Assembly: GCF_030412785.1 (NCBI RefSeq)
Contig: NZ_CP125298.1
Coordinates: 124,001 to 188,000, forward strand
From: Paraburkholderia sabiae
GTDB lineage: Bacteria > Pseudomonadota > Gammaproteobacteria > Burkholderiales > Burkholderiaceae
Reading direction: 5' to 3'
Length of the DNA: 64,000 bases
A program made the position numbers and the translations under genes. Below the pieces are notes generated by a model that saw only the letters and a program-made list of their open reading frames with translations, searched no databases and was not told the DNA's origin. The stretch's first letter is position 1. Each line of letters begins with the position of its first letter. Shown here piece after piece: positions 63,935 through 64,000 of the stretch.

Positions 63935-63971
63935 CTTTTTCCAATGCCGCGTGTGGTGGCGAATTTTCCTA
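63935..63971. repeat. Array hairpin repeat, copy at 63.95 kb
   Basis: CTTTTTCCAATGCCGCGT, then GTGGTGGCGAATTTTCCTA on the plus strand. Same layout as the copies at 56017, 60847 and 63586. It lies between a partial upstream gene and the gene starting at 63931. Confidence 0.65.
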
Positions 63972-64000
63972 CTTTCTGGTGGCGTTCACTCGATCGTGGT
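63969..64000 (-). CDS. 3' end of a further array gene (cut by the window edge)
   Basis: The minus strand reads HDRVNATRK then TAG at 63969-63971, followed at once by GGAAAATT. The pattern matches the other stop/GGAAAA junctions, so an array gene probably ends here. Only nine residues are visible. Confidence 0.4.
   Translation of the reverse strand, partial: HDRVNATRK

Noticed and set aside
53267..64000. Integron cassette array with attC sites
   Set aside because: The hairpin repeats lack the GTTRRRY and RYYYAAC cores, are not found after every gene, and no integrase gene is in the window.

Overview
The window looks like a chromosome or large replicon of a Burkholderiaceae betaproteobacterium, probably Paraburkholderia, Caballeronia or Burkholderia. 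The evidence is high-GC coding with GCG/CTC-rich codons, a tandem DUF746 protein, a low-affinity iron permease next to two-component genes, and ISNCY, IS21, IS110/IS1111 and IS5-type insertion sequences. This placement comes from family knowledge; no sequence search was run. No rRNA, tRNA or CRISPR array was recognised.

Layout. 1-13 kb is a signalling region: a decayed regulator with tandem helix-turn-helix modules, a low-affinity iron permease, a Nudix hydrolase, a hybrid histidine kinase, a second hybrid kinase cut in two by one in-frame stop, a double-receiver response regulator, a diguanylate cyclase, an NtrC-type activator and the remains of another kinase/receiver pair. A candidate structured small RNA with its own terminator and a PhD/RelE-type toxin-antitoxin pair follow (13.0-13.95 kb).

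14.8-28.5 kb is a complete, apparently intact type 1 BREX phage-defence operon (brxA, brxB, brxC, pglX, pglZ, brxL), with a seventh, HNH-like gene attached downstream. 28.5-48.6 kb is an accessory and defence region: a membrane-anchored NACHT NTPase, an Xre-type regulator and a decayed copy of it, an OLD-type ATPase/TOPRIM nuclease, two paralogous secreted proteins, a DUF4238-like protein, a DUF746 protein, a UvrD-like helicase, a truncated ISNCY element, an HU protein, a RES/Xre toxin-antitoxin pair and two lipoproteins.

48.8-64 kb is a run of about 25 small genes, nearly all on the minus strand and mostly of unknown family. It includes secreted proteins, lipoproteins, membrane proteins, a transglutaminase-like protein and a cyclic-phosphate receiver-like protein. 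They are packed head to tail and share a recurring GGAAAA junction. In four places they carry a 33-37 bp hairpin repeat (GTTTTCC, a GC-rich palindrome, GGCGAATTTTCC). The last gene of the run, an AbiTii abortive-infection gene, is interrupted by an IS21 element with a 4-bp target duplication, and that IS21 is itself interrupted by an IS1111-group element. An IS5-family element also sits in the run.

How it fits together: BREX, NACHT, OLD nuclease, two toxin-antitoxin pairs and the broken AbiTii make this a layered defence island. The hairpin-punctuated gene run at the right is the least explained part. An array of immunity-type or other accessory genes accumulating by recombination is the working hypothesis, and nothing in the window proves it.
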